From Hyaloperonospora brassicae (lineage: Eukaryota > Oomycota > Peronosporomycetes > Peronosporales > Peronosporaceae): a stretch of DNA of 64,000 bases. Within the stretch, counting starts at the first letter, position 1. Each line of letters opens with the position of its first letter. The notes under the pieces are model-generated. The model had not been told where the DNA came from, made no database searches, and was given only the letters and a program-made list of their open reading frames with translations. The stretch spans positions 171,501 to 235,500 of the forward strand of contig CANTFL010000204.1 in assembly GCA_947650285.1 (NCBI GenBank). The letters are read 5' to 3'. Below are positions 1-11,700 of this stretch, in pieces. The translations under genes and the position numbers were made by a program.

Positions 1-845
1 TAGAGCAAAAGAATATGGAGAATGTAGCATTGGTGCTGGTCATGCCGACAACGTGGAGGAGTGGGAGCTTGAACCTAGTCGACAAATGTTGTGTTAGAGA
101 TTTGTATATTGCAGACTGCAAGGTGTAAAGCTCATCACCTGTTGGTCTTATACGGAGAGTCCAACAATACAACGTCGGGAAACTCTCTGGATCGATCAAC
201 AGCAATTGGCGGGGCGAAGATGAGGTGTGTGATTCGACCCTCATCGTCTTTTGCATAGTCATGCATGACCTATTTTTCCTGCAGCTCGTCTAGCAGGGCT
301 TCCAGAGGTGTACGGCCGTTAAAATCTTCTTGTCGAAGCCGGGCTTTAGGATTGGAGATGTCTTTACTGGTGAGGTTTATTTGCGGATCTTGTTGCCGTA
401 AGGTCGTAAGAATAACATTGGGGGATGCACTGGCCTTGGCCATCTGATGAATGACCTGTCGCGCTTGATCTGTGACTATACGTGCGCTGGGAAAGCCTGA
501 CATATCGGCTGTTTCCTCATGATTGGGAGAACCCTTCCCTACCTTGACCCGCCACATCCATCCCTCTGCGGTCAATTCTCTTTTGATAGTGATGATCCAG
601 GGGCATTCAATGCATCTGCTGCTGGTCTTTCTATTCCGATGACTTTCAGTAAGATATTCACGACAATTCCTGTACTCTAGGCCGTGCGAGCAATGGAGCC
701 AGAGTTTGCGTGTTTCACCGCTTTTGGAGGGTTTTGAGCGAGTCCGTTCCCCCACAGTGTAGCTTTAGTCAAGCACAAACCGCTCTACTGCCAACTGAGC
801 ATCATCAAGGGAAGGATAAGTATGATTGGGAGGTGGTGCTACCAT
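1..845 (-). pseudogene. MULE (Mutator-like) transposase N-terminus, partial and broken
   Basis: Read from an ATG at 845 leftwards, this encodes the N-terminal part of a Mutator-like transposase of the FAR1/MULE type, which would bind element ends and cut and paste DNA in the nucleus. Visible in order: a short leader, a Cys/His-containing zinc-finger-like region (CSHGLEYRNC, later CIECPW), a WMWRVKVG...PNHEE stretch typical of the DNA-binding domain, then the linker LTSKDISN..ARLRQE. Next comes the start of the transposase core (THLIFAPP, FPDVVLLDSPYKTNR, FKLPLLHVVGMTSTNATF), cut by the left edge. Two in-frame stops break it: TAA at 765-767 and TAG at 270-272, the latter where Trp would be expected. 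The core motifs resume in frame only if bases 75-138 are removed. Family recognition is firm; whether a terminal inverted repeat lies upstream (around 900-1000) cannot be judged because the other end is outside the window. Confidence 0.82.
75..138 (-). other. Candidate 64-nt GT-AG intron in the MULE relic
   Basis: On the minus strand the sequence between ..YKTN and FKLPLLHV starts GTGATG and ends GACTAG, and contains CTAAC about 18 nt before the AG. Removing it joins ACC-AAC-AG to G-TTC-AAG, giving a continuous TNRFKLPLL, as expected for the family. The length is not a multiple of three, so it is not a simple in-frame insertion. The CTAAC box and the size fit oomycete introns; the donor GTGATG is weak. 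Confidence 0.55.
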
Positions 846-3800
846 TGCCGGAAGAGCAAGGAGTAGAGAGATAAAAGGATGAATGGAGGATAGCTCGCAT
901 TTAGCGGGAGAAATTTTTTCCCCGACATCACGGAGGGGGATGTGCGCGTAGTTATTAGGGGGTGTACGCCTAAGCGGTCCCTATCGATATTATATAGTCA
1001 GTATACGTCTCAAAGCTACTGATAGCATAATCATTTTTCCGTGATAAACTCTCTTCGTTACAAACTTATTCTCAGATCATTAAGTATATGTTGTGGCCTA
1101 AACTAGAAGCAAAAAAGAATGCATATTAACCGAAAGTAAACTTCCAACCAGTCGTGTACCAAAATGTTTCTTTACAAAACATACGCCTAATTTATATGTG
1201 TAGATTAATTAAGTCATTTTTGTGCTCAAAGATATCTTAATTTAAAATGAATAAATTTAAATTGACATATAATTACAAACGCATCTGATATGAAGCAATT
1301 TTTAAGCTAAAATTCGTCATCTTTTCGTAATTCTTATAAGTCGCAATATCCTGTCCATGCCGTAGTATTTACTTCAGTATGAGCGTTCACTTCACCTTAG
1401 TAAATCAACAATATTACAGCAGAGTCTTGCAGCATTGCGTCCCTATTTAATTTAAGCGCAATCCCACTACTCCGATAAAATAGTAGCCAACATCTGAATA
1501 TTCAGCTTCTGGAACATTAATATTTATTAGTAGTAGACCAAAATTTTGTCGGAACTCATGGTTGGACTCAATTAGTGTCGGCGTTCTAGTACAGTAAGAT
1601 TCTATTACCTGTGAAAATCGATAGAATCAAATTTCTGTCATAAAACATTGGCTAGCCGATGACGCGCGGCGGCAAAATAGAGAGATGATTATTAATTTCT
1701 TTAATAAATAGCGGTATGGTCTTACCAATAGTTACTTGTCAAAACATAATTTCATCTACAAGTATATAAACAGCGGCTCACATCATATTATACAAGTAGC
1801 ACGTGTCTTTAAATGGTGCTCTTTAGTTGTATGAGTAGAGAGGTCTTTTGGCCATAGCAATAGTAGCCACATTTTAAGCTGCACTTATGTTTAGATCATA
1901 CAAGAAAAGTATCATAAAGAACTGATACAGTTTCTACGTCCCTTCAAGTTATAAAAGCTGTCAATTATTTATATTAGACATCAAAAGAGTAAATTAATTT
2001 AATGCTAAGTATCATTAATTTAATATTGAGTATCATTGTTGCATGAGCATTTGTTACTACGATTTATTGTTTTGAAGCTTCAGCTTTTTCAAAGAATGCG
2101 CTAAATAGATCTGCTACACTAATTGGTGACAAAAGTAATTATATATCTAAGTCGTCATACTCAGAAAATTAATGAATAAAGCAATATCTTTCTAGAGTAA
2201 AGTTGCTATTGCTAAGCTGACCGAAACGTGTTATACATATAGCAATGACAATCCTGTATTACATGGATAGGAGCTGGTAAACTCACGTCTTAACGGATAC
2301 TTTGCAATGGGTTTCGTTTCTGTCATATATATTTTGGACCAACTGGCGTCCGCTATTTTGTCGTGCTTTAATTCTGTGCTTAGTATAGATGCTAGTAAGT
2401 TTTATCTTTATCCAAATGCGTACACAAAAAAGGGCACCACTTCGCGACACCACAGCAACCCAAATTGGTTGGTTTTATTATTCCAATTTTATTGCCTCTT
2501 TGACTCTTTATCTTTGATATCGAAGATCTCGTCTTGTCGATACCTCGTCGCTACATTTGCCTTTGTAAGCTTATTGACCATCTCGTGTTTTTCATCACTA
2601 CATTATGTTTACTCTCTTCATTTCTTGTTGCTTATCTTAATAATCAGTATGTGTTGTTGAATAAGATCGCAAAATTGTAGCGAATGACCAAATTAAAATG
2701 GTTTTATGGTTGAACTACTTGCTTCAACTTCTTTGTTTATTCATTGCAGCTGTGTTGCGCCGTATAATGCGTCGTTTATTTTGGCTTTAATAAGCGTATT
2801 GCGACTTTTGTATAACAATTTTCTTATTGCGTGAGCAAAGCCTTATAATATCTTTCTTACAACCCTGACCACATCCAATTATTTGTATAAGCTACAATAA
2901 TATGTTTTGTGTTCATGGCGAAATTATATCTAGCGCACCGCCGATCGAGCATTCATCGTCAGCGACCGGCGCACCTTTTCTTTATGGCTAGCAAATGGAA
3001 CCCATATCATTTTTATATTTACGCTTTGCGCCTCAATGTTATATAAATTTACATCGACTCGAATAGTGGACCGGAGCTGACCCGTATGTAATTCCTTATC
3101 TTCATGCAAGGAGCAAAAGCATTTCGCAGAGGATCTTAATATTTTCTATAACAACACGCAGCTATAATTTCTTGTCAGTATTCTACTTGTTAGGGGTTAC
3201 AAGCTAAATTATATAAAAGGATCATTTTGATGTATGATACAAACGATACGGCTTAAAAATGATCGTGTTTGGAATGTAATAGGTAAGCACTGACCCACCA
3301 ATACGTACTTCCCCCATATAGAGGCCACTCCTTAAGTACAGTAACCTCCCAAACTAATTACTGCACAGTTATACATACAAAATGGCATATAGATATTCGT
3401 TGCTACGTACACACCCCTCCGTAATATAGGCATTTTTTTGTCAGCCCACCTTGCGTATGATTTTTGCTCTCATTTCCGGCACACACCCTATAAGTAATCT
3501 TTATAATTATAATCCCCTATTTTATAGGTATTTGTAACTTTTTAATATAGTATCGATCACACCTCGTAGTTCGTCTGCAAATTTTATATGTAATGGGGGA
3601 TACACACACATTCAAATTGTATTAGATAAACATTTATCATAAAAATAGCGTATTTCGAAACGAAAAAATGTTTCGCCTTTGATATTAAAAAGTAATGCAA
3701 AATCGATTATGACTGAGGAGAAATTTATCGCATGCATTGAATCTAGCGTCCTAGTAGGCCAGATGATGGCGGCTTGGTAAGTTATACGATCTATGAACTA

Positions 3801-4509
3801 CTTCAAATCAGTAGACAGTACGCATTTCTCATTACATTAATAAAACGTCATTGGATAGAATGATGCGCGTACCTAGCAAAGGGTGGGTGTGTACCTTTTA
3901 ATCTCCTTATTAGGGAATTTTGGTATGATAAAGACCACGGCTATGATGGTAAACTTCTGACACTGCTGTGACCTAATTTCGATCGTTCAGCGAGGCCAGC
4001 TCTATCTCACAGCCAAAAAAGCTGTCAAGTCGACCATGTACCTAGAATGGCACGCACTCGAGCTGCTTGCAGTTGTCAAACTGAGCGACGTCGGGCGAAA
4101 CAAACTTTGCGAGAGGATCGATTTCCGAGAACTTATTTGACTGCTCTATAGTTTGCTTTTGTGCCAAGACCAAACTTCATCATGTCGGTATGATCAAAGT
4201 CTTCTTTTGTGACAAAGGACGTGCATGATCGCACGAACGCGACGATTTAGCTTTTTATGAACTGTGTACCGCTTGCTTTAGTTGAAATCCCACTCCACCT
4301 TTTGATTCTCGTACCCGTGGTAAGCCATGCTTTCCGAGGGAGCGTAGAAGTCATATGTTGCAGTCCGGAGCCATTTAGCACGCGAATACTCATTGCCTTG
4401 TAAATTTTTTTAGGTGTTCGCGGATTGTTCTGTACATTTTGAACATGTTACCATTTCCTAAATCAGACCCACCGGCCAGCTGCGACACCGATCGCGCCTT
4501 CGGCGTATC
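846..4509. other. AT-rich intergenic DNA, no gene recognised
   Basis: Between the MULE relic and a decayed coding patch the sequence is AT-rich with many stops in all frames. One open frame on the plus strand (2307-2660, 117 codons, hydrophobic and Ser/Leu rich) has no recognisable motif and no homopolymer-free codon pattern that convinces me it is real. Scattered CACACCC/GGGTGTG words occur at 3.3-3.9 kb but form no array. At about 4.0-4.5 kb the minus strand becomes somewhat more coding-like and leads into the next entry. Confidence 0.5.
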
Positions 4510-5014
4510 TTATTTGACAATCCAAGAGGATGCTTCGTACTGCACCATGGCGTCTCTATCGTTTGTCTCGATCCGCGACATGCACATGAGTTGTTCCAGG
4601 TCTTCCACACCGTGATCCGTCAAATGTTTAGTAAATTTTGGGTAGATCGAAATGATGGCTTCGGATTCTAGATCGAAACCTACTGCGCGATGATCTTCTC
4701 GTCCCAATTGCCCAAAAAATTATGTGCGAGTCACGTAGCAGCCAAAATGTTCTTCCGTGATGGACTTTACGTCTCGGACCGCGCAGCATTGCTTCATTAT
4801 TCCACAGCCAATTTAACAAAAATTCATTAGCAGCAGCGACTAAGTCAATTGCCGCCCTCGAATAAAAACTACCAGACGTCTCGTCAATGAACAACCGGCG
4901 CATTACCAGCGTCGATCTAAGACAACTCAAATTGTGCGCGTTGACAATCGTCTTCACCAACGAGATTATATAACGTCGGCACACATGCGCTCTCTCCGTG
5001 CAGGATAAATTCAA
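4510..5014 (-). pseudogene. Unrecognised decayed coding patch
   Basis: Two overlapping minus-strand frames (4628-5014 and 4510-4707) look like one reading frame broken by a frameshift near 4.7 kb. The first part has a regular mix of hydrophobic and charged residues (e.g. LVKTIVNAHNL, AAIDLVAAANEFLLNWLW); the second carries GVEDLEQLMCMSRIE. I do not recognise the family. It lies immediately upstream of the copia element and in the opposite orientation, so it may be host sequence interrupted by that insertion or an older transposon. Confidence 0.3.
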
Positions 5015-5388
5015 CCATACATGCCAACTTGCAATTGTATAGCTTGCTGCTTTGTCAAAGATTGACCGATGCGACTTCGAGCACCTGATGAGGTCAAAGA
5101 CACATTTTCATTCAGATAAAGGCATCAAATATTCATCCAGAGGTTGACTTTAAACGAACACATTAATCTAATGTGTATATATGGCACATGCTCACGTGTT
5201 CAAGTTGCTTTTTTTGGACATCAGAACAATTTTGCGACGTCCATTGACAATCGACCGAGTAGATTTAAGTGGATGCGGCAGAAAATTACCGCTGATGCGT
5301 TGTCGTCCGTGCGCAAGTACCGCTCTGCTCAGCAACAAGACATTCTTATGCGGTCGTGCAGGCAATGAACTCCTATGATAGTAATACA

Positions 5389-5715
5389 AGTTTAAGGATG
5401 GGTTTATATGACTTACATGACATTACAAAAGCTTTGGTGACGGGCAACTGTTCGCGGCTACGGCGTCAGTGAAACGACCGCGCTGTGGTTGAAATAATAC
5501 GATGTAGGGAGACATAGGAATACATAAAAAATCAGTTATTGCTGCACATTTACATTCAAAGAAAGAGATTGGTTTATTTACACATGATTGTTTACATGTT
5601 TTAAGCCCCAAAACGCCTGTATTCCATACGCGCAATGAAGGCGCGCCTGCGACACCGGACGACCGCAATCAGGTCGCCATATCACCATCTACCGAGTATG
5701 CAGAGGCAGGCACGC
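5389..5715 (+). repeat. Copia 5' LTR
   Basis: Aligns to 10060-10350 through blocks such as TTTATRTGAC, ACATGACATTA, a GGTGAC(T/G)G block, AAGAAAGAGAT(T/A) and TTGTTTAC/TTGTTAAC. Differences are mostly transitions with small indels. The left boundary was set by matching the 3' copy, which starts TGTTGGAAGAT; the right end is uncertain. No convincing primer-binding site (TGG...) was seen between the LTR and the gag ATG at 5742. Confidence 0.75.
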
Positions 5716-5741
5716 TTGAGGTGGTCAATTAAACCATAAAT

Positions 5742-6830
5742 ATGGATCTCAAGAACCTCGAGGCATTGACCGTCATGCAAGATCGCATGGCTCGTCTCGC
5801 ACTTTCGCACCTTAAGCGAGAGGAAGAAGAGCGCATAAAGAGATTTTAAGAAATTGGTGTTTTCCAGTGAGCATTTGGCAGAAGTTTTGGTATATCATGA
5901 ATGAATATGAAATCACTACTTCACACGCCTTCATCAGTGAGAGCAAATGTGCCAAGAGCTCCGAAGTTTTAGAGCTCTGTGTATCGGCAGAATGAAGCTT
6001 TTGCTGCTATGAGGCAACTCCAGGCGATGCCCAGAGCGCCTGCACATCAGCGGACACCGGCACCACCAAATTGTCTCCCGAATAAGTTCGACGGGTGGAA
6101 TTTGAGTTCCTGTCACTCGCCAGAGGAAACTATCAATTCGTCCTTTTTTGATATTAAAGAATGATATGAAGGACTAGGATCTCTTTTTCTTGAATGGGGT
6201 CATCATTTCTTCATGTAGATTGTGCTGGCTTCGATGGCAGGTGTATTAATTGATTTGAATAAGTCAAGGATAATTTACTTGGACATTACATAGGTTGTAC
6301 TACGGAGCGGTACTACAATAAGCAGCTTGAGACTTGGTGACAACATCAAAGTACTCTGCAGTATGTGATGAAATGGTTGCTCCAAATTTTTCCGGAAGAC
6401 AATTGCCCAAGATTAAGCCAGCAATCTTTAAACTGCACGGAAAGAACCGACCACGTCTTGACCTGAACACTATTTGTACCTCGTTGCAGTTAGCGATGCG
6501 ACTGGCCGTGCAGAGGCGCTGGTACTTAATAAACGTTATGAAATACGCTTCTACTAATTTGCGTCACGTACGAATGTCAAATGACGATAATAAACGTATG
6601 GATTATATGAGACACGCGAAGGAGCTGGCACACTTTATCTAAGCAATTGAAACTGACGAGCGAGGCACAAAGACTACTGAAAGGATGTCGTATTGCATGC
6701 AGCAGAAATAAAGCCAAGAACAAAAACTAGGACGTGTTTTGATTGCAATAAGGTGATTCACATAACGACAAATTGCCGTGGAAAGAAGACAAGAACAAAG
6801 ATGATGGACATGGATGTGAAGCTGCAATGA
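5742..6830 (+). pseudogene. gag: Copia gag with zinc knuckle
   Basis: Begins with an ATG (MDLKNLEALTV...) 27 bases or so inside the LTR and runs through several frames. Landmarks: NKFDGWN around 6085, a helical gag region (LAMRLAVQ, YMRHAKELAHFI) near 6490-6640, and a nucleocapsid knuckle CFDCNKVIHITTNC at 6735-6776 with perfect C-X2-C-X4-H-X4-C spacing. Gag would package the element RNA in cytoplasmic virus-like particles. The reading frame is broken by several stops and frameshifts, starting about 35 codons in. Confidence 0.8.
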
Positions 6831-6859
6831 CTCTTGCTGTAGTAGTTAATTTGAACACC

Positions 6860-8100
6860 GTTCATAATCAGTGAATATTTGACAGTGGTTACAGTCGTCA
6901 TCTTGTGAGTGATGAGCGCATGATGATAGAATCAAGTGGTTGTGAAAGTGAATGAATAATACCAGATGGCCGGACGCTTCGTGTCACAAAAGTCGTTTCA
7001 ATATTAATTCGAGAGCATGTGGCTGGTAAGTCCAGTATAATTCGACCGACACATGTCCATATCTCGCGCCATTAATTGCGAGGAATGATATGTTTCGAGC
7101 GGGAAGCTGGCGTAGAAAGGTTTCAGTCTTACATAAGTGGATGGTGTTCGATCTCTGGTGAAGGAAAGACTGGTAAAGTGATTTATATGTTGAAATAAAA
7201 AATTCCGTCATCATTATTAAAATTAAACCAGAACGTTCAGTGATGACACCGCGCAATATGATCATGTCAAAGTTAAATTAAAAATCAAATGCCAAAGTTG
7301 ATTTGGGTGTGCAAGTTGACATGTAAATGGTTTTGCATCGACGCATGGAACATTTTTTACGACACCATTGAGGGCACCAAAATAAAAATCAAGATTGAGG
7401 ATAACGTTGAGCGACAAGTTGCGCGTAAATTTTTAACTTGTGCGTAAGGAAAATTAACAGAAAAACGATCCGTTGAAGAGCGATACTGGCAAGAAATTTC
7501 CATTTATAATTCTCGGAGGTGTGATATGCAGCATTTTGAAAGGTGTTCGATGATCCGATGATGCCGAAGGATCATCTAGGCAATTGATACCTGATTAATT
7601 TTTTGATCACTAGTCAGATTATTGCCGCGTCTTTTTAGCCAAGACCAAGGACTCTGCAGCCAAGAAGTTCGAGTATTTTTTGGTGTTATTTAAAACATGT
7701 TAATTGTAGAATTCACATTCTACGTAATGATGAAGGAGGTAATTATCAGAACGTTGATGTGTTTTTTTAAGAAAACTGGGGTCGCGCGTCAAGTGCCTGA
7801 AGCCAGAAATTATGATTTCTACGGGAAGGCAGAGCGCATGCGCAGAGCATTATTGAATATGGCCAGGTGTGTGATACTCGCTTGTATACTACCTTTGTAA
7901 TTCTGAGGAGATGCCGTGGATTACGCTGCTTACATATTTATCTGGGGTCCGAGCCGCTTCAACCATAATAGGGCATCGCCTATCGAAAGTACTGCAGAAA
8001 GAGTTCCTGATTTAAGCTATAGCGTGGCATTTGTATCGATATGCACATTTTACGAGGACCAACATTAGAATTCTTTTTAGCAACGAGGACGGGTCGGAGT
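6860..8100 (+). pseudogene. pol: Copia protease and integrase
   Basis: The aspartic protease active site IFDSGYSRHLVSD lies at about 6875-6915 (D-S-G at 6881-6889); the invariant Trp before it is now a TGA at 6872-6874. Downstream, the integrase core is recognisable by its C-terminal half: PEARNYDFYGKAERM near 7800 (containing the region of the catalytic Glu), then NMARCVI, VDYAAYIF, FNHNRASPIE and VPDLSY to about 8090. The stretch 6950-7690, which should hold the zinc-binding domain and first catalytic Asp residues, is too damaged to place. The protein would cleave the polyprotein and insert cDNA into the genome. Confidence 0.8.
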
Positions 8101-8489
8101 GAGTCTTGGTAAGATTGAAGAAGTGAAAGGATATCGTGTGTTTGTAAAGCAATAGAGAGTAGTCATTGTCACTTAGAATGTGAATCGTATCGAGACATTG
8201 TCTGATGCACAGATTTCACATATTAAGCCTGTAATTATTGTCTAAATGGCGATGACATGGTGACGTTAGAAGGAAATGAAGCAACGAGTGCTTCGTCAGA
8301 GATTGTTGCGCAGAAAAACACCCGTAACACGATACAGAAGAAGAAGAAGAACACGTCCTGGCTGGAATCGCGGTTTAAAACGCGCTCGAGAGCAATTGTT
8401 ACGCTGAATGATGATCTTCAAAAGTAGATCTTTACGATGTAATTAAATAATATCGCTGAACGTGATTCATTTGAATATGGCGAGCTATA

Positions 8490-10080
8490 AAATCCAAAAG
8501 TTGGATGAATGGGTCAAAGCTATGGGCGAAGAACTGTCTGCGTTAAGCCTACTTGGTGTTTTCGGAGTTATTAAATTTCTCAAAGAGATAAAGTTCCTGC
8601 ACAGTAAATGAGTAATAAGACGAAGATTGATGCACAAGGAAACTTTGAACATTTTAAGGTCCGAATTTTTGCTTGTGGAAACGAGCAAAAATTAGAAGTT
8701 TTTTCTTTTTAACGTTCGCTGCAATTTTAGAGATGGCGACGGTCAAATTCGGTTTGGCTTTGGCGGTATTTGAAAAGTTCCTGCTCATCGTGGCGATGTG
8801 CCATATGAATTTGCGCAAGCTGACAGCGAAAGCGGGTTGAATATACACCTACGTGTACCAAGCGGAATGGTTTTCTCAGATGAAGAGCTAACAAATTTGG
8901 AGCCAAGTGTAGCGACAGGCGTGTGCTAAAGTTGAAGAGGTCTCTGTATAGTTACAGCAGGCTAGTTGTTTGTGTAGCCATCTGCTTCACAAAATGCTCT
9001 CTTAAGATGGGTTTTCGCGATGGATCACTCATATGTGTCGTTATCACAGATGTTTTGATAAATACATAGTAATATTTGGTGTTTACGTCGATGACCTTTT
9101 AGTAACATCGACTCGTGCTCATCTAATTAGTAAGTTTTGCCAAAGTCTTTCATCTCCGTCTATCAGGCAGATGGGATGTGTCAGCAAAATTCTCAGTGAG
9201 CGCATTCATACAATTAATAATGGAGGATTTATTTAAATCAACAAGACGCAATAAACGAAGTCCTTGCAAATGCCAAGATGGAATTAATTTCAGGGGTACG
9301 CACACCAAGTATTGACAATTGCTATTGTCGATCTCTTGGACAAAATGATACGCCACAAGTACATGCGAATAAAAGTCAGACAACTGTGAAGAAATTCCAG
9401 TCTCTTGTGGACCGCCTGCTGTGAGTGGCACGCTAGGAACGGCCTAATATTGCTTACTCTGTTCATAAAACAACAAGACAAACACATCAGCCAACTGTTG
9501 GGGACTAAATTAACCGAAATGCATTTTTCGTTACCAAAAAGGTAATCAATCACTTACGATGCACATATCCACTGATAATCCTAATGGAATTTCCTTGATA
9601 ATGTCCTCATATAACGACGCTGATCTTGCATCCAACAATTTGGTCGTGAGTCGTTGACAGGAGCAATTACGATGTTAAATAGAACGGTTATTACCTGGAC
9701 TTGCAAGAAACAAGGTGGAGCTTCATTGTGGACGACGGAAGCAGAATTATTTGCCGCTCCAGACACGGCTTGTGAGCTACTTGGAGTCCGTGAATTCATG
9801 AAGGAGTTAAGCCTCGTAATCTTGACCACATGCCAACTATGGTTAACAGTCAGGATGCCGTCAAGCATTTGAGGGGGAGTCAACATCTGCGAAAGCCGGT
9901 TTGTTTGTGATCGAACGAGGCGTGGTACAATAGCTCAACAATTCCTAACTTCGACCAATACGGTTGCTGACGTATTGACGAAGGCGTTGGAATCTCACAA
10001 GCTTGAGAGTCTGCGCGCAATAATGAATCTGCAAGAACCAGAATACAGCCGACATGGGTTGTTGGAAGATAAATTTATGT
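8490..10080 (+). pseudogene. pol: Copia reverse transcriptase and RNase H
   Basis: RT starts around 8500 (KLDEWVKAMGEELSALS, KTKIDAQGNFEHFKVRIFACG) and carries the catalytic box YVDDLLVTS at 9084-9110, intact. RNase H is clear from 9610 on: SYNDADLA, then from 9654 TGAITMLNRTVITWTCKKQ and TTEAELFAA (the catalytic Glu region). The open frame ends near 9872, and the last codons of the polyprotein (HKLESLRA.., YSRHG) overlap the start of the 3' LTR. At least ten stops or frameshifts interrupt the region, so no active enzyme can be made. Confidence 0.88.
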
Positions 10081-10350
10081 GACATACATGACATTAGAGA
10101 CTTTTCGGCGATGGGTGACTGCTCTCATCTAAGATGTCAATTAAACGGCCGCGTTGCTATAGAAGTGAATGCAATATAGGAAAGCATCGGAGCACCCATC
10201 TAAAATAAGCAATAGTTGCACATGTGCCCTCCAAGAAAGAGATAAGTTTGTTAACACATAAGTCTATACAACCACACTCATCATTTATATAGCAACGCAC
10301 ACGCTCACGTACAGTGTCCGTCATCAAGCACTATTGCTACCACTATCACA
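10060..10350 (+). repeat. Copia 3' LTR
   Basis: Begins TGTTGGAAGAT within the end of the pol frame and matches the 5' LTR as described there. The right boundary is unclear; the CACTATCACAACCACTATCAC repeats around 10330-10370 may already be outside. Confidence 0.72.
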
Positions 10351-10731
10351 ACCACTATCACTAATGACACCACTACATTTTTCTAATACAACTACTTCTA
10401 CTGCTTCTCCGTTCACCAATACCATTGTTACTAAGTGTAATTCGGCAAATCACCAACTTTATTCCGACAAAGATGGCGCTCAAGAAGTTGGAACAAGTGC
10501 AAATGTAGTAAGCGTGGTAGCATTCTATGAAGTAAAAAGGTACGTACAAAACATGTTCATATGTCATGTTCATGTATGTTGTATTCTGACAAAAAACATT
10601 CAAATAATTTTTTATGTTATATTTATTAATTTTGCGACATAAACCATTTTATCCGATGTATTTATTGATTATATATAACTTCTGTGATGTAGTCGTTTGT
10701 CAAATCTTTTCACTCGCAGTTTTACGTACCA

Positions 10732-11700
10732 ACACAATAATCGCCGATTTAAGTCGGCGACACGGGCTAGTACTTTAGGATAAATCCATACGCGGTTCGT
10801 CCCTTTGGGTTCTGTTGTGGTGTTTCCCTAACTCATTCCTTTCAACCAATCCTCCAGAATCCTGCCTGAACTCAGCAGCCTTGAAAACTATCTCTACCTG
10901 TGACTTCACACCAACGAATGGAGGCTGACGCAGTACGCGCTTTTACAGGTCACCGGGCGCAGTGTACGTCCTACTGGAAGAATTACGGTGTCCTCGGCTG
11001 AGACCCACCGCCTCGTCACTCAGACAAGTCTTTGGAAAACGGGGTATTCCCTTAAGACACTCGGTCGCGTCGTTGACGAGACTCACAACGGTCCCTGTTA
11101 TTGAGGTTTGCCGGCCCGTCGACGACGAGACTCCTTCTTTCGCTGGAAGCGAGCATTACCTAACTCGGGCCTTCCTTTACTCTTGGTGCTACCAGTCGAT
11201 ACCTCTACAAGCTATGCCTCTCGAGGTTCGACGACAGGCATAATCTAGCCACACAGGGACTTACCTTATGTGTACGCGTGTCTTGGACTTAAAAGTTATG
11301 CACTGTATTATTTTAGCTCTTTTGCTATATCGCAGATCCATTGTGAATGGCACTCTGTCGTTTTGTAGTTCCTATAGTAATAAAGTGATAAATCTTTCGT
11401 TCAAGCTTGTCGCATTATGCACTTTGATCAGAGCTCGCTGACCCACGTGTCACCGACACTCAAATTGGCGACAGTTGAGTTGCCGACACAAGGTTTGCTG
11501 ACACCTGATCGCCGACACTTATTAGTCGATACTTATGTCGCCAAAACTTAAGTCACTGACACTCGAGTCGCCGACATTTGAGTCGTCGAGACTTGAATAA
11601 ACGACACTTCAGTCGCTAACTCGAAATCCCCGTTAATTAAACCGCCGACACTTAAGTAGCCGGCTCTTGATTCGCTGATCTCGATATTTAAATTGAGAGT
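10732..11700 (+). repeat. Gypsy-type LTR copy A (core then 15-bp array)
   Basis: Shares its core with the copies at 14.0-15.0, 30.6-31.6 and 45.9-47.0 kb. Matching blocks include the start AACACAA, GGATAAATCC (shared with B), TTTTACAGGTCA/TTTTGACAGGTCA, CTGGAAGA, CTTTCGCTGGAAGCG, CTCTACA(A/G)GCTATGC and TTGGACTTA. In the direction used by the associated Gypsy elements it lies on the minus strand. No element interior could be tied to it, so it may be a solo LTR. Confidence 0.8.
11431..11695. repeat. 15-bp degenerate tandem array in LTR A
   Basis: About 16 units with consensus near CGACACTTGAGTCGC, each differing at several positions, starting around GTCACCGACACTC and ending near CTCGATATTTAAA. 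The unit is close to a dyad (GACTCAAG / CTTGAGTC halves). It occupies the same place relative to the LTR core as the arrays in copies B, C and D. Confidence 0.85.

Larger units (their letters stand above)
5389..10350 (+). mobile_element. Full-length decayed Ty1/copia LTR retrotransposon
   Basis: Two diverged direct repeats (5389-about 5715 and 10060-about 10350) flank an internal region that reads, left to right on the plus strand, gag with a CCHC knuckle, a DSG protease, integrase, RT with YVDD and a copia-type RNase H. The order protease-integrase-RT-RNase H is diagnostic of Ty1/copia. Many stops and frameshifts and clearly diverged LTRs show an old insertion. At about 4.96 kb the total length is normal for the superfamily, so little has been deleted. 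Confidence 0.9.

Noticed and set aside
2307..2660. 117-codon plus-strand frame with hydrophobic runs.
   Set aside because: Low-complexity Ser/Leu/Phe composition in AT-rich DNA, no motif, no neighbouring gene signals.
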